Source: Haemophilus seminalis
GTDB lineage: Bacteria > Pseudomonadota > Gammaproteobacteria > Enterobacterales > Pasteurellaceae
DNA: 64,000 nt
Assembly (NCBI RefSeq): GCF_006384255.1
Contig: NZ_VCED01000001.1
Location: 186,001 to 250,000 of the forward strand
Direction of reading: 5' to 3'
How positions within the stretch are numbered: position 1 is the first letter of the stretch; each line of letters starts with the position of its first letter. Position numbers and translations under genes: made by a program. Below, in pieces: positions 1-9,320 of this stretch. A model generated the notes under the pieces. It saw only the letters and a program-made list of their open reading frames with translations, ran no database searches and had not been told where the DNA came from.

Positions 1-771
1 CGTCATAATGTAAAATAGAGAATAAGTTGCAACCATGATAAATGTGCCAATAATCATTGGTTTTAAGTGTTTAGTAAAAACAACACTCACTGGTGCATTC
101 AATTTTTTCCCTTTTTGCTCCGCTTCCACAAATACATGGCTTTCATGCAAAGTTAAGCGAACATATAAGCCAACCGCAACTAATAAAACGGAAGATACAA
201 ACGGAATACGCCATGCCCATTCCACAAGAGCATCTTGCCCGAGAAAATAGCTAACTAAGAAGAATGTTGCATTCGCTACAAATAAGCCAATTGGCGCACC
301 TAATTGAGGGAAAGTACCGTACCAAGCTCGTTTGCCTTCCGGCGCATTTTCTGTGGCGACTAAAGCTGCACCTCCCCATTCACCACCGAGTCCAATTCCT
401 TGACCAACACGGCATACGCAAAGCAAAATCGGTGCCCAGATACCGATTTGAGCATAGTTAGGAAGTAAGCCAATTACTACTGTTGAACCACCCATTAAAA
501 CAAGGGAGGTAACTAAGGTTTTTTTACGACCGATTTTATCGCCAAAGTGACCAAATAATGCGGAACCAATTGGACGAGCAAAAAATGCTAAAGCAAGCGT
601 AGAAAGGGAAAGTAAATCATTAGAAAGCGGATCATCGCTATGGAAGAATTGCGTATTGAAAACTAATACAGCGGCAGCCGCATAGATATAATAATCAAAG
701 AATTCGATTGCCGTACCGACCATCGAGGCTAACGCCACTTTCATCGGATTATTACGAAGTTGTGTAGACAT
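1..771 (-). CDS. MHS-family MFS transporter, 3' end outside window
   Basis: Partial: the 257 N-terminal residues are present and the gene runs off the left edge (the family is about 430-440 residues). It begins MSTQLRNNPMKVALASMVG. The MFS loop 2-3 signature is at residues 74-84 (GHFGDKIGRKK), and the metabolite:H+ symporter motif with GIGLGGEWGGA follows further on. Alternating hydrophobic stretches indicate an inner-membrane 12-helix carrier. MHS members move dicarboxylates, shikimate, proline/betaine or similar solutes with protons; the substrate cannot be read from this fragment. It lies 55 bp downstream of menH on the same strand, so read-through is possible, but no functional link to menaquinone is evident. 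The start is the ATG ending at 771. Confidence 0.85.
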   Translation of the reverse strand, partial: MSTQLRNNPMKVALASMVGTAIEFFDYYIYAAAAVLVFNTQFFHSDDPLSNDLLSLSTLALAFFARPIGSALFGHFGDKIGRKKTLVTSLVLMGGSTVVIGLLPNYAQIGIWAPILLCVCRVGQGIGLGGEWGGAALVATENAPEGKRAWYGTFPQLGAPIGLFVANATFFLVSYFLGQDALVEWAWRIPFVSSVLLVAVGLYVRLTLHESHVFVEAEQKGKKLNAPVSVVFTKHLKPMIIGTFIMVATYSLFYIMT

Positions 772-826
772 TGTGTTTCCTTAGTAGTTTATTATAAAGA
801 GAAAGGATTGAATCCTAGCACTTTAA

Positions 827-1570
827 CTAAGGCCTAGCAATTTTTAATACAAAATTTTCTATTTTTTTAGAGAAATATTTTGAATTTTCTAAATGTGAAT
901 TATGCCCAGCGGAAGGAATAGTTACTAAATCAATTTGATTTTCTTTGGCAATAGTTTGAAATTTATGATCTCGTTCGCCACAAAAATAAAAAAATGGCAA
1001 AGAACTTAACCGCACTTTTTCACTAAAATCAGATTGTTTAGATAGACTTGTCGCCAGCAACATCCTGCCAATATTTTCACCACAATTTGATTTTCGTTTT
1101 TCAACTAACTGCTGTCTTTCTTCTGCAGTCAAATGAGAAAATACGGGCTGTTGATACCAATCATTTAATACATTTTCTGGTGGTTCTTGTATAAAACGTT
1201 GCGCCCAAGCAAAATCTTGCTGAAACCGAGCCTGCTTTTCTTTGTCAGTTTTTAAACCTAGATTAGCTCCTTCTAAAATAACGCCTTGCAAATTAGATCT
1301 TTCCACCTGAGCTTGCAGGGCATAATACAAAGCGATCCTTCCACCTAGAGAATACCCAACAAGAAAATACGGCTCATTTTTCACCGCACTTTTAATTTGC
1401 TGAGCCAAATACTTCGCTGTCTCTTCAAAATTTGTGACTTCAATATCTTTAGCTTGCCCGTGAAAAGGCAAATCTAGCGCAATACAATTAAAGTGCGGTA
1501 GATTTTCAATGACTTTTTGCCAATCGTTTTTTGTACCAAGAAGTCCGTGAAGAAAAATGATGTTTATCAT
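827..1570 (-). CDS. menH: MenH, SHCHC synthase (menaquinone synthesis)
   Basis: A 247-residue alpha/beta hydrolase. It eliminates pyruvate from SEPHCHC to give SHCHC, the step after MenD. The catalytic triad is visible as Ser74 (GYSLGG nucleophile elbow), Asp201 (GERD) and His223 (AGHN). The N-terminal FLHGLLG oxyanion loop is intact. The protein is cytoplasmic with no signal peptide. It is third in the leftward menF-menD-menH cluster, 60 bp after menD. That gap holds a REP-like palindrome (1601-1623). Several uptake signals lie inside the coding sequence. Confidence 0.93.
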   Translation of the reverse strand: MINIIFLHGLLGTKNDWQKVIENLPHFNCIALDLPFHGQAKDIEVTNFEETAKYLAQQIKSAVKNEPYFLVGYSLGGRIALYYALQAQVERSNLQGVILEGANLGLKTDKEKQARFQQDFAWAQRFIQEPPENVLNDWYQQPVFSHLTAEERQQLVEKRKSNCGENIGRMLLATSLSKQSDFSEKVRLSSLPFFYFCGERDHKFQTIAKENQIDLVTIPSAGHNSHLENSKYFSKKIENFVLKIARP

Positions 1571-1600
1571 TGAAGGGATTATTGATAGAAATAATAAAAT

Positions 1601-1623
1601 ATGGCGGACTAAAGCCCGCCTAC
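1601..1623. repeat. REP-like palindrome, copy 1
   Basis: On the minus strand this reads GTAGGCGGGCTTTAGTCCGCC, a short hairpin between menD and menH. The same element, with compensatory stem changes, is at 51166-51187. It is followed by no T tract, so it is more likely a dispersed repeat than a terminator. Confidence 0.6.
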
Positions 1624-1630
1624 AACATAC

Positions 1631-3337
1631 TTAAGCACCAATCACTGCGTGGCTAATTTGCTCGATTAAGCGTTTATACAAACTGCTACCATCACTCGGA
1701 TTCGTTTTAATTTCAATTAACGTTGCCTTGCGACGACTATAAGCCTGTTTAACAACAGAATTGAGATCAGCCCAAGTATAAGGATGAGCATATTTAAGAT
1801 CAAACATTGCGGCAATTTGAGAAAAATCACCATTATGCGGTAATCGATAAAACTGATCTTTGACTTGTTCATCAACAGGTAACATATCAAAAATCGCGCC
1901 GCCATTATTATTGATCACAAAGATTACCGTTGGTTGCGTAACATTTTTGAATAATGCGAAAGAATTCAAATCATATAAAGTGGACGTATCGCCAATCACT
2001 GCAACAACAGGTTTATTTGAACCGATACCAATTCCAGCTGCCGTAGCCAACAAACCATCAATTCCACTCGCACCACGATTGGTATAAACAGGATAGCTTT
2101 CTGGTAATTGCGTTAGCGCATCAACCAGACGAACAAGTAAACTATTGCCTAAAAATAAAACACCGTTATAAGGTAAAAGTGTTGGTAAACGTAATGCAAG
2201 CGAGGCTTCCGTTAAATTTCCGCCTACTTGCTGTTCAATAAAGGTCGCACAGAACTTAGATAAAGCTAAGGGCTCAAGCAACCAAGGCTTTTGGCGTAAA
2301 GGAGGATGCGCACGCAACCAATGATGTGCTTTTGCATTAAATCTGGTAAGCGAATGATGATAAGGATCTAATGCTTTACCGCTTTGTTCAACCAACCAAA
2401 ATTCACCTTTAAACGCCTGTAAGAATTGATTAATTCGTTTACTAATAAAGCGTGCACCAAATTGAATCACAATATCAGCTTGCAGAAGTTTTTCACGAAC
2501 AGTTTGATTTGCGAGCCAAATATCTTCATAAGGCGTCGTTGGAACAACACCGGATTGAATATCCGTCAGTAATACCCAGCCCATAGCACTTGCCCAAGAG
2601 TTAATGCCCATCGCTTGTTCAGCAGGTAATTGACCAACCACAACGACACCACGTTTGGTACGCCAATGATCCCAGTTTTCATGCATTAATACTTCGTTCT
2701 GTTGAGCTTCCACATTCATCCAAGGCTTAGTTTGAATTAACCAGCGTTGTAACGGCTGCAACCAAGGGTGAGAATCTACAGCCTCATCAGTTGCATCATA
2801 AAGAGGCTCGGCAAATGGCACATTAATATGAACAACGCCACCCTGTTGTTTTTGTTGAAAGGCAGCCTGTTCAAGTAGAGAAATCAACCATTGCGCAGAA
2901 TAATCCTCGTTCGGTTTAGGTAAATTAACATTTGCAACCGGATACTGACCAAAAATATTTTGCTGCAAAATAGCCTGATTTGCACCGCACTCCCAAAGTT
3001 CTGGTGGACGATCAGCTGTTAAAACAAATAGATTAACACCAGTTTGGCGTGCTTCAATAATTGCGGGATAAAGGTTTGCAGTCGCCGTGCCTGATGTAAC
3101 AATAATTGCAACAGGTGATTGAGTTGCCTTAGCAATACCCAAGGCAAAAAAACCTAAACCACGTTCATCAAAATGCGTATGACAAGTGACTGAACCCGCA
3201 TTTTGCAAACGTACGGCTTCAAGAGTTAAAGGTGTCGAACGCGAACCTGGCGCGATACAAACGTGAGAAACGCCTTGGCGTACCAAGGTTTCTAAAATCA
3301 CTTTCGACCAACAACGATTAAACACGCTTACCGACAT
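1631..3337 (-). CDS. menD: MenD, SEPHCHC synthase (ThDP enzyme)
   Basis: Condenses isochorismate with 2-oxoglutarate, with loss of CO2, to form SEPHCHC; it depends on ThDP and Mg2+. With the chosen start the protein has 568 residues, the usual family length. The N-terminal pyrimidine-binding domain carries the likely cofactor-activating glutamate Glu58 (HFDERG). The C-terminal domain has the GDxS...NN cofactor motif at about residues 449-479. The open frame extends ten codons further, to 3367. I chose ATG 3337 because ACGGAG sits just in front of it and the product begins MSVSVFNR like its relatives. The start overlaps the end of menF by 20 bp, suggesting translational coupling. Confidence 0.95.
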   Translation of the reverse strand: MSVSVFNRCWSKVILETLVRQGVSHVCIAPGSRSTPLTLEAVRLQNAGSVTCHTHFDERGLGFFALGIAKATQSPVAIIVTSGTATANLYPAIIEARQTGVNLFVLTADRPPELWECGANQAILQQNIFGQYPVANVNLPKPNEDYSAQWLISLLEQAAFQQKQQGGVVHINVPFAEPLYDATDEAVDSHPWLQPLQRWLIQTKPWMNVEAQQNEVLMHENWDHWRTKRGVVVVGQLPAEQAMGINSWASAMGWVLLTDIQSGVVPTTPYEDIWLANQTVREKLLQADIVIQFGARFISKRINQFLQAFKGEFWLVEQSGKALDPYHHSLTRFNAKAHHWLRAHPPLRQKPWLLEPLALSKFCATFIEQQVGGNLTEASLALRLPTLLPYNGVLFLGNSLLVRLVDALTQLPESYPVYTNRGASGIDGLLATAAGIGIGSNKPVVAVIGDTSTLYDLNSFALFKNVTQPTVIFVINNNGGAIFDMLPVDEQVKDQFYRLPHNGDFSQIAAMFDLKYAHPYTWADLNSVVKQAYSRRKATLIEIKTNPSDGSSLYKRLIEQISHAVIGA

Positions 3338-4622
3338 TTTTTTCTCCGTTATCATTTTCTTCTGCAAACAAGGAAATCAACCCTGCTGCTTTACGTTCAA
3401 TTTCTTTCCATTCTTCCAATGGCTGCGAGCCCACCACAATGCCAGCGCCAGCAAATACTCGGATACGATGACCTTCAATAAAGGCAGAACGAATCGCCAC
3501 ACAAAACTCTGAACATACATCACTCATCACACCCAATGTTCCCGCATACCAGCCTCGATCAAAGGTTTCAATTTCTGACAAACTCATTTTGGCTTGTTGC
3601 TGTGGCAAACCAGATACCGCAGCTGTAGGATGAATCGCTTTTAATATATTTACATCTGCATAATGTGCGGTCAAATTTGCACGAATTTTACGAATCAAAT
3701 GTTGTACTTTACGTAACGGTTTCAATTCCACATTGCTTACATCAAAACTTTCTACTTGATTACGTAAATTCTGCGAAATATCTTCTACGACCAACCAATT
3801 TTCTTTTAAATTTTTCTCGTCATTTAACAACCAATTGGCTTGAGATTGCGTTTCTTCCTCGCTTTTAGAAACCGATGCTGTCCCCGCCAAAGCTTCGGTT
3901 AGCAACAAGTTATACTCACGAGCAAATAGGCGTTCTGGCGTAGAACCGACAAAAACTGAATGAGGATGTTCAGCCCACAAAAAATGATAACAACCTTGAT
4001 TTTGTTGTTCGCTTTCAGCTAAAAAATCGTACGCATTAATCGCTTGCTTTAAATGAAAAGTAGTTTCATTGGCTAATACAATTTTTGTCAGTTCCCCACT
4101 TTTAATTTCTACCAAAGCCTGATTTACCCAATCACACCAAGTTCTTTCGTTAGCTCTAGGCTCTGTATGCAAAGGAACCTGTTTTGGCAAAGCAGAAAGT
4201 GCGGTGAGATTTTCAAAAGTTTTGAGGTGGGCTAAAGTATCATTCGCACTTTGCTCATCTTTCACAAAAAATGATACCAATGCACCTTTCTCATCCTGTT
4301 CAACAAGAATTTTGGGTAATACAAATTGTGCAGCACCTTGAAATTGCAAACCACCGACTAATGGAAAACCACTTTCTTTGATAAATTCTTGAGCTAAATT
4401 TAACTGTGAAAATGACCGCACTTCACCAATAGCAGCTAATGCTTTTGCTTCATCTCGAAAATGTAAATAAAATTGTGGATACGCAGATTGACCTTTCAGC
4501 CACGCCAACAAATCGACCTTGTCCAGTTTCACCTGAAAACGGACAAGTTCATTCGTTGATTGCTGTAAATATGCGTGAATTTGCGATTTTAACTCGCCTA
4601 TTGCCTGCGCTAAATAACTCAT
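3318..4622 (-). CDS. menF: MenF, isochorismate synthase
   Basis: Converts chorismate to isochorismate, the committed step of menaquinone synthesis; Mg2+-dependent. The chosen ATG gives 434 residues. The C-terminal chorismate-binding domain is clear, with a KIVLANET strand, AVSGLPQQQA and the terminal VFAGAGIVVGSQP segment. The frame remains open to a GTG at 4643 (441 residues); neither start has a strong ribosome-binding site, so the N-terminus is uncertain by seven residues. First gene of menF-menD-menH. It is divergent from alaA, with about 155 bp between them for both promoters. Confidence 0.92.
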   Translation of the reverse strand: MSYLAQAIGELKSQIHAYLQQSTNELVRFQVKLDKVDLLAWLKGQSAYPQFYLHFRDEAKALAAIGEVRSFSQLNLAQEFIKESGFPLVGGLQFQGAAQFVLPKILVEQDEKGALVSFFVKDEQSANDTLAHLKTFENLTALSALPKQVPLHTEPRANERTWCDWVNQALVEIKSGELTKIVLANETTFHLKQAINAYDFLAESEQQNQGCYHFLWAEHPHSVFVGSTPERLFAREYNLLLTEALAGTASVSKSEEETQSQANWLLNDEKNLKENWLVVEDISQNLRNQVESFDVSNVELKPLRKVQHLIRKIRANLTAHYADVNILKAIHPTAAVSGLPQQQAKMSLSEIETFDRGWYAGTLGVMSDVCSEFCVAIRSAFIEGHRIRVFAGAGIVVGSQPLEEWKEIERKAAGLISLFAEENDNGEKNVGKRV

Positions 4623-4778
4623 TAGATTTTGTTTTAAATACACAAAAAATTAGCCGTATTCTACCGCAGATTGTTAATGACAAAAAATTTTTTTACAAAA
4701 TCTTTTCAATATTGAAAATTCAGCGTAAATTAACCGCAATTTTCTCGAAAAATTTATTAGAAACAAAAGGATTTCACT

Positions 4779-5993
4779 ATGCGATTATTCCCAAAATCCG
4801 ACAAATTAGAACACGTATGTTATGACATTCGCGGGCCGGTGCACAAAGAAGCTCTACGCTTAGAAGAAGAAGGCAATAAAATTTTAAAACTTAATATCGG
4901 CAATCCCGCACCTTTCGGCTTTGAAGCACCAGATGAAATTTTGGTTGACGTATTACGTAATTTGCCGTCAGCGCAAGGCTACTGTGATTCAAAGGGGTTA
5001 TATTCTGCTCGTAAAGCCATTGTTCAATATTATCAATCAAAAGGAATTCACGGCGCGACCGTCAATGATGTATATATTGGTAACGGCGTATCTGAGCTTA
5101 TCACAATGGCCATGCAAGCATTACTCAATGATGGTGATGAAGTACTCGTGCCGATGCCTGATTATCCCCTTTGGACTGCTGCGGTAACACTTTCTGGCGG
5201 TAAAGCTGTTCATTACCTTTGTGATGAAGAAGCAAATTGGTTCCCTGCTATTGATGATATTAAAGCCAAGGTGAATGCGAAGACTAAAGCGATTGTCATC
5301 ATCAACCCGAACAACCCAACTGGCGCGGTGTACAGCAAAGAATTATTACAAGAAATTGTAGAAATCGCTCGCCAAAATAATTTGATTATCTTCGCAGACG
5401 AAATCTACGACAAAATTTTATATGATGGCGCAGTACATCATCATATTGCCGCACTTGCTCCTGATTTATTAACCGTTACGTTAAATGGTTTATCAAAAGC
5501 TTATCGAGTTGCGGGCTTCCGTCAAGGATGGATGATTTTAAATGGCCCAAAACATAATGCAAAAGGTTATATTGAAGGCTTGGATATGCTGGCATCAATG
5601 CGTTTATGCGCTAACGTACCAATGCAACATGCAATTCAAACCGCACTTGGTGGCTATCAAAGTATTAATGAGTTTATTTTGCCAGGCGGTCGATTACTTG
5701 AGCAACGTAATAAAGCCTATGATCTCATCACTCAAATTCCGGGTATTACTTGCGTGAAACCTATGGGGGCGATGTATATGTTCCCGAAAATTGATGTGAA
5801 AAAATTCAATATTCACAGTGATGAAAAAATGGTACTGGATTTACTCCGCCAAGAAAAAGTACTACTTGTGCACGGTAAAGGATTTAATTGGCATTCACCT
5901 GATCACTTCCGTGTTGTGACTCTTCCTTATGTAAATCAGCTTGAAGAAGCCATTACAAAATTAGGAAGATTTTTGGAAAGTTATCATCAGTAA
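4779..5993 (+). CDS. alaA: AlaA-like PLP aminotransferase
   Basis: A fold-type I aminotransferase of 404 residues, closest in motif to AlaA (glutamate-pyruvate transaminase). PLP contacts seen: NPNNPTG at 176-182, Asp207 in FADEIYDK, and the Schiff-base lysine Lys240 in NGLSKAYRVAG. AGGATTTCACT precedes the ATG as ribosome-binding site. Single-gene unit, closed by a strong terminator at 6015-6049. The specific substrate follows from family resemblance; related aspartate aminotransferases share all these motifs. Confidence 0.9.
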   Translation: MRLFPKSDKLEHVCYDIRGPVHKEALRLEEEGNKILKLNIGNPAPFGFEAPDEILVDVLRNLPSAQGYCDSKGLYSARKAIVQYYQSKGIHGATVNDVYIGNGVSELITMAMQALLNDGDEVLVPMPDYPLWTAAVTLSGGKAVHYLCDEEANWFPAIDDIKAKVNAKTKAIVIINPNNPTGAVYSKELLQEIVEIARQNNLIIFADEIYDKILYDGAVHHHIAALAPDLLTVTLNGLSKAYRVAGFRQGWMILNGPKHNAKGYIEGLDMLASMRLCANVPMQHAIQTALGGYQSINEFILPGGRLLEQRNKAYDLITQIPGITCVKPMGAMYMFPKIDVKKFNIHSDEKMVLDLLRQEKVLLVHGKGFNWHSPDHFRVVTLPYVNQLEEAITKLGRFLESYHQ

Positions 5994-6014
5994 CAATGGG
6001 GTTGAACGGGATTT

Positions 6015-6049
6015 AAAAAGGGGGAGGACTAGAATCATTCCCCCTTTTT
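6015..6049. terminator. Bidirectional terminator between alaA and mtgA
   Basis: Perfect 11-bp stem (6015-6025 with 6039-6049) that starts in A5 and ends in T5, loop 13 nt. It can end both alaA and the leftward slt-trpR-mtgA unit. Confidence 0.85.
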
Positions 6050-6052
6050 ATA

Positions 6053-6802
6053 TTATAAGTCGTTGAGATATTCGGTACCTAAATTCCTCATTTGACGCAA
6101 TATCCATGCTTGTTTTTTACGTATTAAAGCACTTGGCTTATTCGCATTATAAATAATCGGGTTAGGTAAAATAGCTGCAAGAAGTGCAGCTTCATTTGAG
6201 GTTAAATTTTTTGCAGCCTTTTTGAAATAATAGTGACTTGCCGCTTCAATACCGAATATTCCATTACCAAACTCAGCAATATTTAAATAGACTTCTAAAA
6301 TTCTTTTTTTAGACCAAGTGATTTCAAGTAGTAGGGTTGCAGGAACTTCTAATCCTTTACGTAACCAATTTTGCCCATGCCAAAGAATGAGATTTTTTGC
6401 AGTTTGCTGAGAGATTGTAGAGGCACCACGAACCCTTTTAGGGAATTTTTCGTTGTATTTTATGGCTCGTTGAATCGCCTCGAAATCAAAACCAAAATGA
6501 TCAGGAAAGCGTTGATCTTCAGATGCAATAACAGCGAGTTGAACAGAGGGAGATATGTTTTCTAAATTCACCCAATCATATTGCGTTTTATAACGAAAAT
6601 CACCTTGTAGAATATGCCCAATTTTTTGTTGTACCATATAGGCTGAAAAGGGGATAGGCAGAAAACGAAAAATGAATAAAAAAATAAAAATGGTGAGGAA
6701 AAATAGAAAGGCAACGCGTTGCCAATTTTTTTGCCACCATTGGGGAAGAGATAAGTGAGACAGTGCGGTAAAAATCCGTTTACTTTTTTTCAATGTTATC
6801 AA
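6053..6802 (-). CDS. mtgA: MtgA, monofunctional peptidoglycan transglycosylase
   Basis: GT51 glycosyltransferase that polymerises lipid II glycan strands at the inner membrane. One transmembrane anchor lies at about residues 28-48. The catalytic motifs are present: SEDQRFPDHFGFD (EDxxFxxHxG) and RGASTISQQ. There is no transpeptidase domain. No ATG exists near the N-terminus; the longest frame begins with TTG at 6802 (249 residues), with GAAAG about 9 nt upstream. Another TTG at 6793 would remove three residues. The start overlaps the 3' end of trpR by 23 bp, so translation is probably coupled. Last gene of the slt-trpR-mtgA unit. Confidence 0.9.
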   Translation of the reverse strand: MITLKKSKRIFTALSHLSLPQWWQKNWQRVAFLFFLTIFIFLFIFRFLPIPFSAYMVQQKIGHILQGDFRYKTQYDWVNLENISPSVQLAVIASEDQRFPDHFGFDFEAIQRAIKYNEKFPKRVRGASTISQQTAKNLILWHGQNWLRKGLEVPATLLLEITWSKKRILEVYLNIAEFGNGIFGIEAASHYYFKKAAKNLTSNEAALLAAILPNPIIYNANKPSALIRKKQAWILRQMRNLGTEYLNDL

Positions 6803-7085
6803 GATGTTCTTTCACCCATTTCATAAAATCTGAATCCATTATTTTTATCATATTAGAACCACGCGTAATAGTGGCGGCACTTGTATTCAAATTTTGTTGA
6901 ATTTCACGTTGAGAAAGATTTTTATCTAATAATTGTGAAACAATTTGTAGGCGTAATCCCACTGCGTCACGTTCGTCAGCAGTTAATAACAAGGTTAGCA
7001 ATTCTTGAGCTTTATTTTCTTTAAAAGCAGTCTGTAGCATGGACAAAAATGCATTCCATTGTTCTAAATTGCGACTAATATACAT
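6780..7085 (-). CDS. trpR: TrpR, trp operon repressor
   Basis: A 101-residue homodimeric repressor that binds operators when loaded with L-tryptophan. LLTADERDAVGLRLQIVSQLL and the helix-turn-helix ending in SAATITRGSN match the TrpR core. It lies 31 bp after slt and overlaps mtgA. AAGGTG sits six bases before the ATG. A TrpR-type operator lies at 7095-7114, directly upstream, implying autoregulation. Confidence 0.95.
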   Translation of the reverse strand: MYISRNLEQWNAFLSMLQTAFKENKAQELLTLLLTADERDAVGLRLQIVSQLLDKNLSQREIQQNLNTSAATITRGSNMIKIMDSDFMKWVKEHLDNIEKK

Positions 7086-7094
7086 GTTATCACC

Positions 7095-7114
7095 TTATAC
7101 TATTAAACTAGTGC
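7095..7114 (-). promoter_or_regulatory. TrpR operator upstream of trpR
   Basis: The minus strand reads GCACTAGTTTAATAGTATAA. The central 14 bases match the palindrome ACTAGTTAACTAGT at 12 positions. It fills the gap between the slt stop and the trpR start and overlaps a TAGTAT/TATAAG -10-like segment. TrpR autoregulation is established in E. coli; here it is inferred. Confidence 0.75.
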
Positions 7115-7116
7115 GT

Positions 7117-8901
7117 TTAGTATAGCCGATCCCATTCTTCTTGGCTAAACATTTGTGGATTTTCTTTTTGTTGTAAAATTTGATAGTAAAAATCGTAGAC
7201 AATAGTATTTTGAACATAATCACGAGTTTCATAAAACGGAATTGATGCGACAAATTCATCTAATGTTAGCTTATTATTGGCACGGTAGAGCCATTGATTT
7301 ACTCGATTTGTACCTGCATTGTAAGATGCGGCAATTAATATTCTATTATTGGGATATAGGTTATTAAGGTCATTTAAATGTGCCGTGCCGAGCAAAATAT
7401 TATTTAATGGCTTAAATAAATCTTGTTCATTTAAATATGGAATTTGATTATTTTCAGCAGTTAATTTAGCGGTTGTTGGTAAAAGTTGCATGAGTCCTTT
7501 GGCATTTGCTGATGATAGAGCCATTGGATTCCAAGCGCTTTCCTGACGAGCAATAGCCATAGAAAAGGTTTTACTGATGTTTAAGTTCTTTAACGCAATA
7601 TCAAAATAATCAGAATAAGCGTTTGGCAGACGTAAATTAAGATAATTCCAAGCTTTGGCGACAATGGTACTATCAACTGACAATTCATACCATTGTTGTT
7701 CTTGTGCATATTTTGCAAGTTTTAGCTGTGTATTGAAATCAGTATTATCTAATAATACCCTCCAACGTTGTTTGGCTAATCCATATCGACCCAGCTCACG
7801 TAATTCAGCAATTATATTAAATGCGCTCTCAAATGATTTTTGTTCTTCTATGCTAAAATTAGGTGAGTTAGGGATGTCAAATTTATAAATTTTTTTTAAT
7901 TGAGCAGCAGCCAACATAGGATAAAAACCACGTTCTTGAGAAAGAGCGGTAAGTTTTTCTGTTATATTTTGTTTATCATTTTTGGCTATCCAGTAACGCC
8001 ATTCTTGTTTTTCTTTTGCTGTATCAGAAAGCAACGAAAGCCAGGGGGTGAGGTCATTTTTTTGCCAGATAGCCATTCGTAAACGACGTTCAGTAAGATT
8101 ATCGGTTTTTAATTGAGTTATTTGTGTATCCCGCCATACTTGGAAATCACTATTTTCATTATCAAAAAAACGTGTCAAAAATGCGATTTTCCATTGTTTT
8201 AGCTCATCTTCTGAAAGTCGCCAAATTTCAGCCCATTGTTGATAAGGTACAAAACTTGGATTCTGTATTTTTTCTGGACGTGTTTTTAGATACCGAGGGA
8301 AGGCTTCAAGTAAAACATCTTTTTTTAAGGTAGAGGGATCGCTATTTTCTATAATTTCAGGTAACTTAGCCGGATCCTCTATTTGAACCACTTTATCCTG
8401 TAAATCTTTATCTTGTATAGTTTTACCTGAAATATCTTTGGAATCACTGATAAGATTTTTCAATTTTTGTTTTAACTCTTTCAATGATTTGGTTATAAAT
8501 AGGGGATTTTGAGCGATAAGTTTGTCGAGTTCATTGTTTGCCAGAGATATATTTTTTTCATCATTAGATTTCAAAAATCGAATTTTTGTTTCCCAAAAAC
8601 GTAAAATGAGATCCATTTGTAAAGGATACTCTGAGATTGATCTAATTAAATTCTTCGTAAGCTCTTGGGTGTTTTCAGAAAATTGTTGATTTCTAACCGC
8701 ACTTTTTAATAGGTTTTCAATTTGTAAGAAAGTCTCACGTTGCGCTAAGTGAGTCAAATACGATTGATGCTGTGTTTGTTTCCAAATTTGCTTTTCTTGT
8801 TCTAGATTAATAACGGCGGGATTATTGGTTATAGGAGGCTCTTCAGCCAATGTGGAAAGTATAGTAAAAACAGTGAGGAAAATAAGAACTTGTTTTTTCA
8901 T
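7117..8901 (-). CDS. slt: Slt, soluble lytic murein transglycosylase
   Basis: Periplasmic enzyme (594 residues) that cleaves MurNAc-GlcNAc bonds and forms 1,6-anhydro ends. The signal peptide ends near STLA. A long alpha-helical (U-shaped) domain is followed by a C-terminal lysozyme-like domain with the catalytic Glu454 (ARQESAWNP), GLMQLLP and AASYNAG. The length is close to that of E. coli Slt70 minus some linker. Upstream of trpR in the same orientation, the same order as in enterobacteria. Confidence 0.93.
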   Translation of the reverse strand: MKKQVLIFLTVFTILSTLAEEPPITNNPAVINLEQEKQIWKQTQHQSYLTHLAQRETFLQIENLLKSAVRNQQFSENTQELTKNLIRSISEYPLQMDLILRFWETKIRFLKSNDEKNISLANNELDKLIAQNPLFITKSLKELKQKLKNLISDSKDISGKTIQDKDLQDKVVQIEDPAKLPEIIENSDPSTLKKDVLLEAFPRYLKTRPEKIQNPSFVPYQQWAEIWRLSEDELKQWKIAFLTRFFDNENSDFQVWRDTQITQLKTDNLTERRLRMAIWQKNDLTPWLSLLSDTAKEKQEWRYWIAKNDKQNITEKLTALSQERGFYPMLAAAQLKKIYKFDIPNSPNFSIEEQKSFESAFNIIAELRELGRYGLAKQRWRVLLDNTDFNTQLKLAKYAQEQQWYELSVDSTIVAKAWNYLNLRLPNAYSDYFDIALKNLNISKTFSMAIARQESAWNPMALSSANAKGLMQLLPTTAKLTAENNQIPYLNEQDLFKPLNNILLGTAHLNDLNNLYPNNRILIAASYNAGTNRVNQWLYRANNKLTLDEFVASIPFYETRDYVQNTIVYDFYYQILQQKENPQMFSQEEWDRLY

Positions 8902-9012
8902 AGAATGAAATGTTTTTTATTCATGGAATCGTATATGAGTGTGTGAAATATACTGATTTCACACACATTTTTATTTTTGGATAAGCCTTTCGAATTCACA
9001 TATCTAGCAATG

Positions 9013-9309
9013 CTAAAATACTTTTTTGAATGGTTTTATAATTACTTCACCGTATACGCCAGCTTCCACATAAGGATCTTGCGTAGCCCAATTTTTGGCT
9101 GCTTGCAGGTTTTCAAATTGTGCAATGACTGTTGAACCTGTAAAACCTGCTTCACCAGGATTTTCATCATCAATTGCTGGATTTGGGCCAGCAATGAGTA
9201 GACGATTTTCTTTTTGAAGTTGTTTTAAGCGGGCTAAATGTTGCTCACGCACGGCAAGACGTTTTTCTAACGTATTTGGAATATCTTGAGCAAAAATAAC
9301 GTAGTACAT
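9013..9309 (-). CDS. yciI: YciI-family protein
   Basis: A 98-residue cytoplasmic protein with the dimeric alpha/beta-barrel YCII fold. The conserved His in REQHLARLK and the acidic [19 protein letters not shown] loop form the putative active site. AAGGAG precedes the ATG. The exact reaction is unknown in the family. It follows yciA by 11 bp, so it belongs to the leftward yciC-yciB-yciA-yciI cluster. Confidence 0.9.
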   Translation of the reverse strand: MYYVIFAQDIPNTLEKRLAVREQHLARLKQLQKENRLLIAGPNPAIDDENPGEAGFTGSTVIAQFENLQAAKNWATQDPYVEAGVYGEVIIKPFKKVF

Positions 9310-9320
9310 AATGGCTCCTT

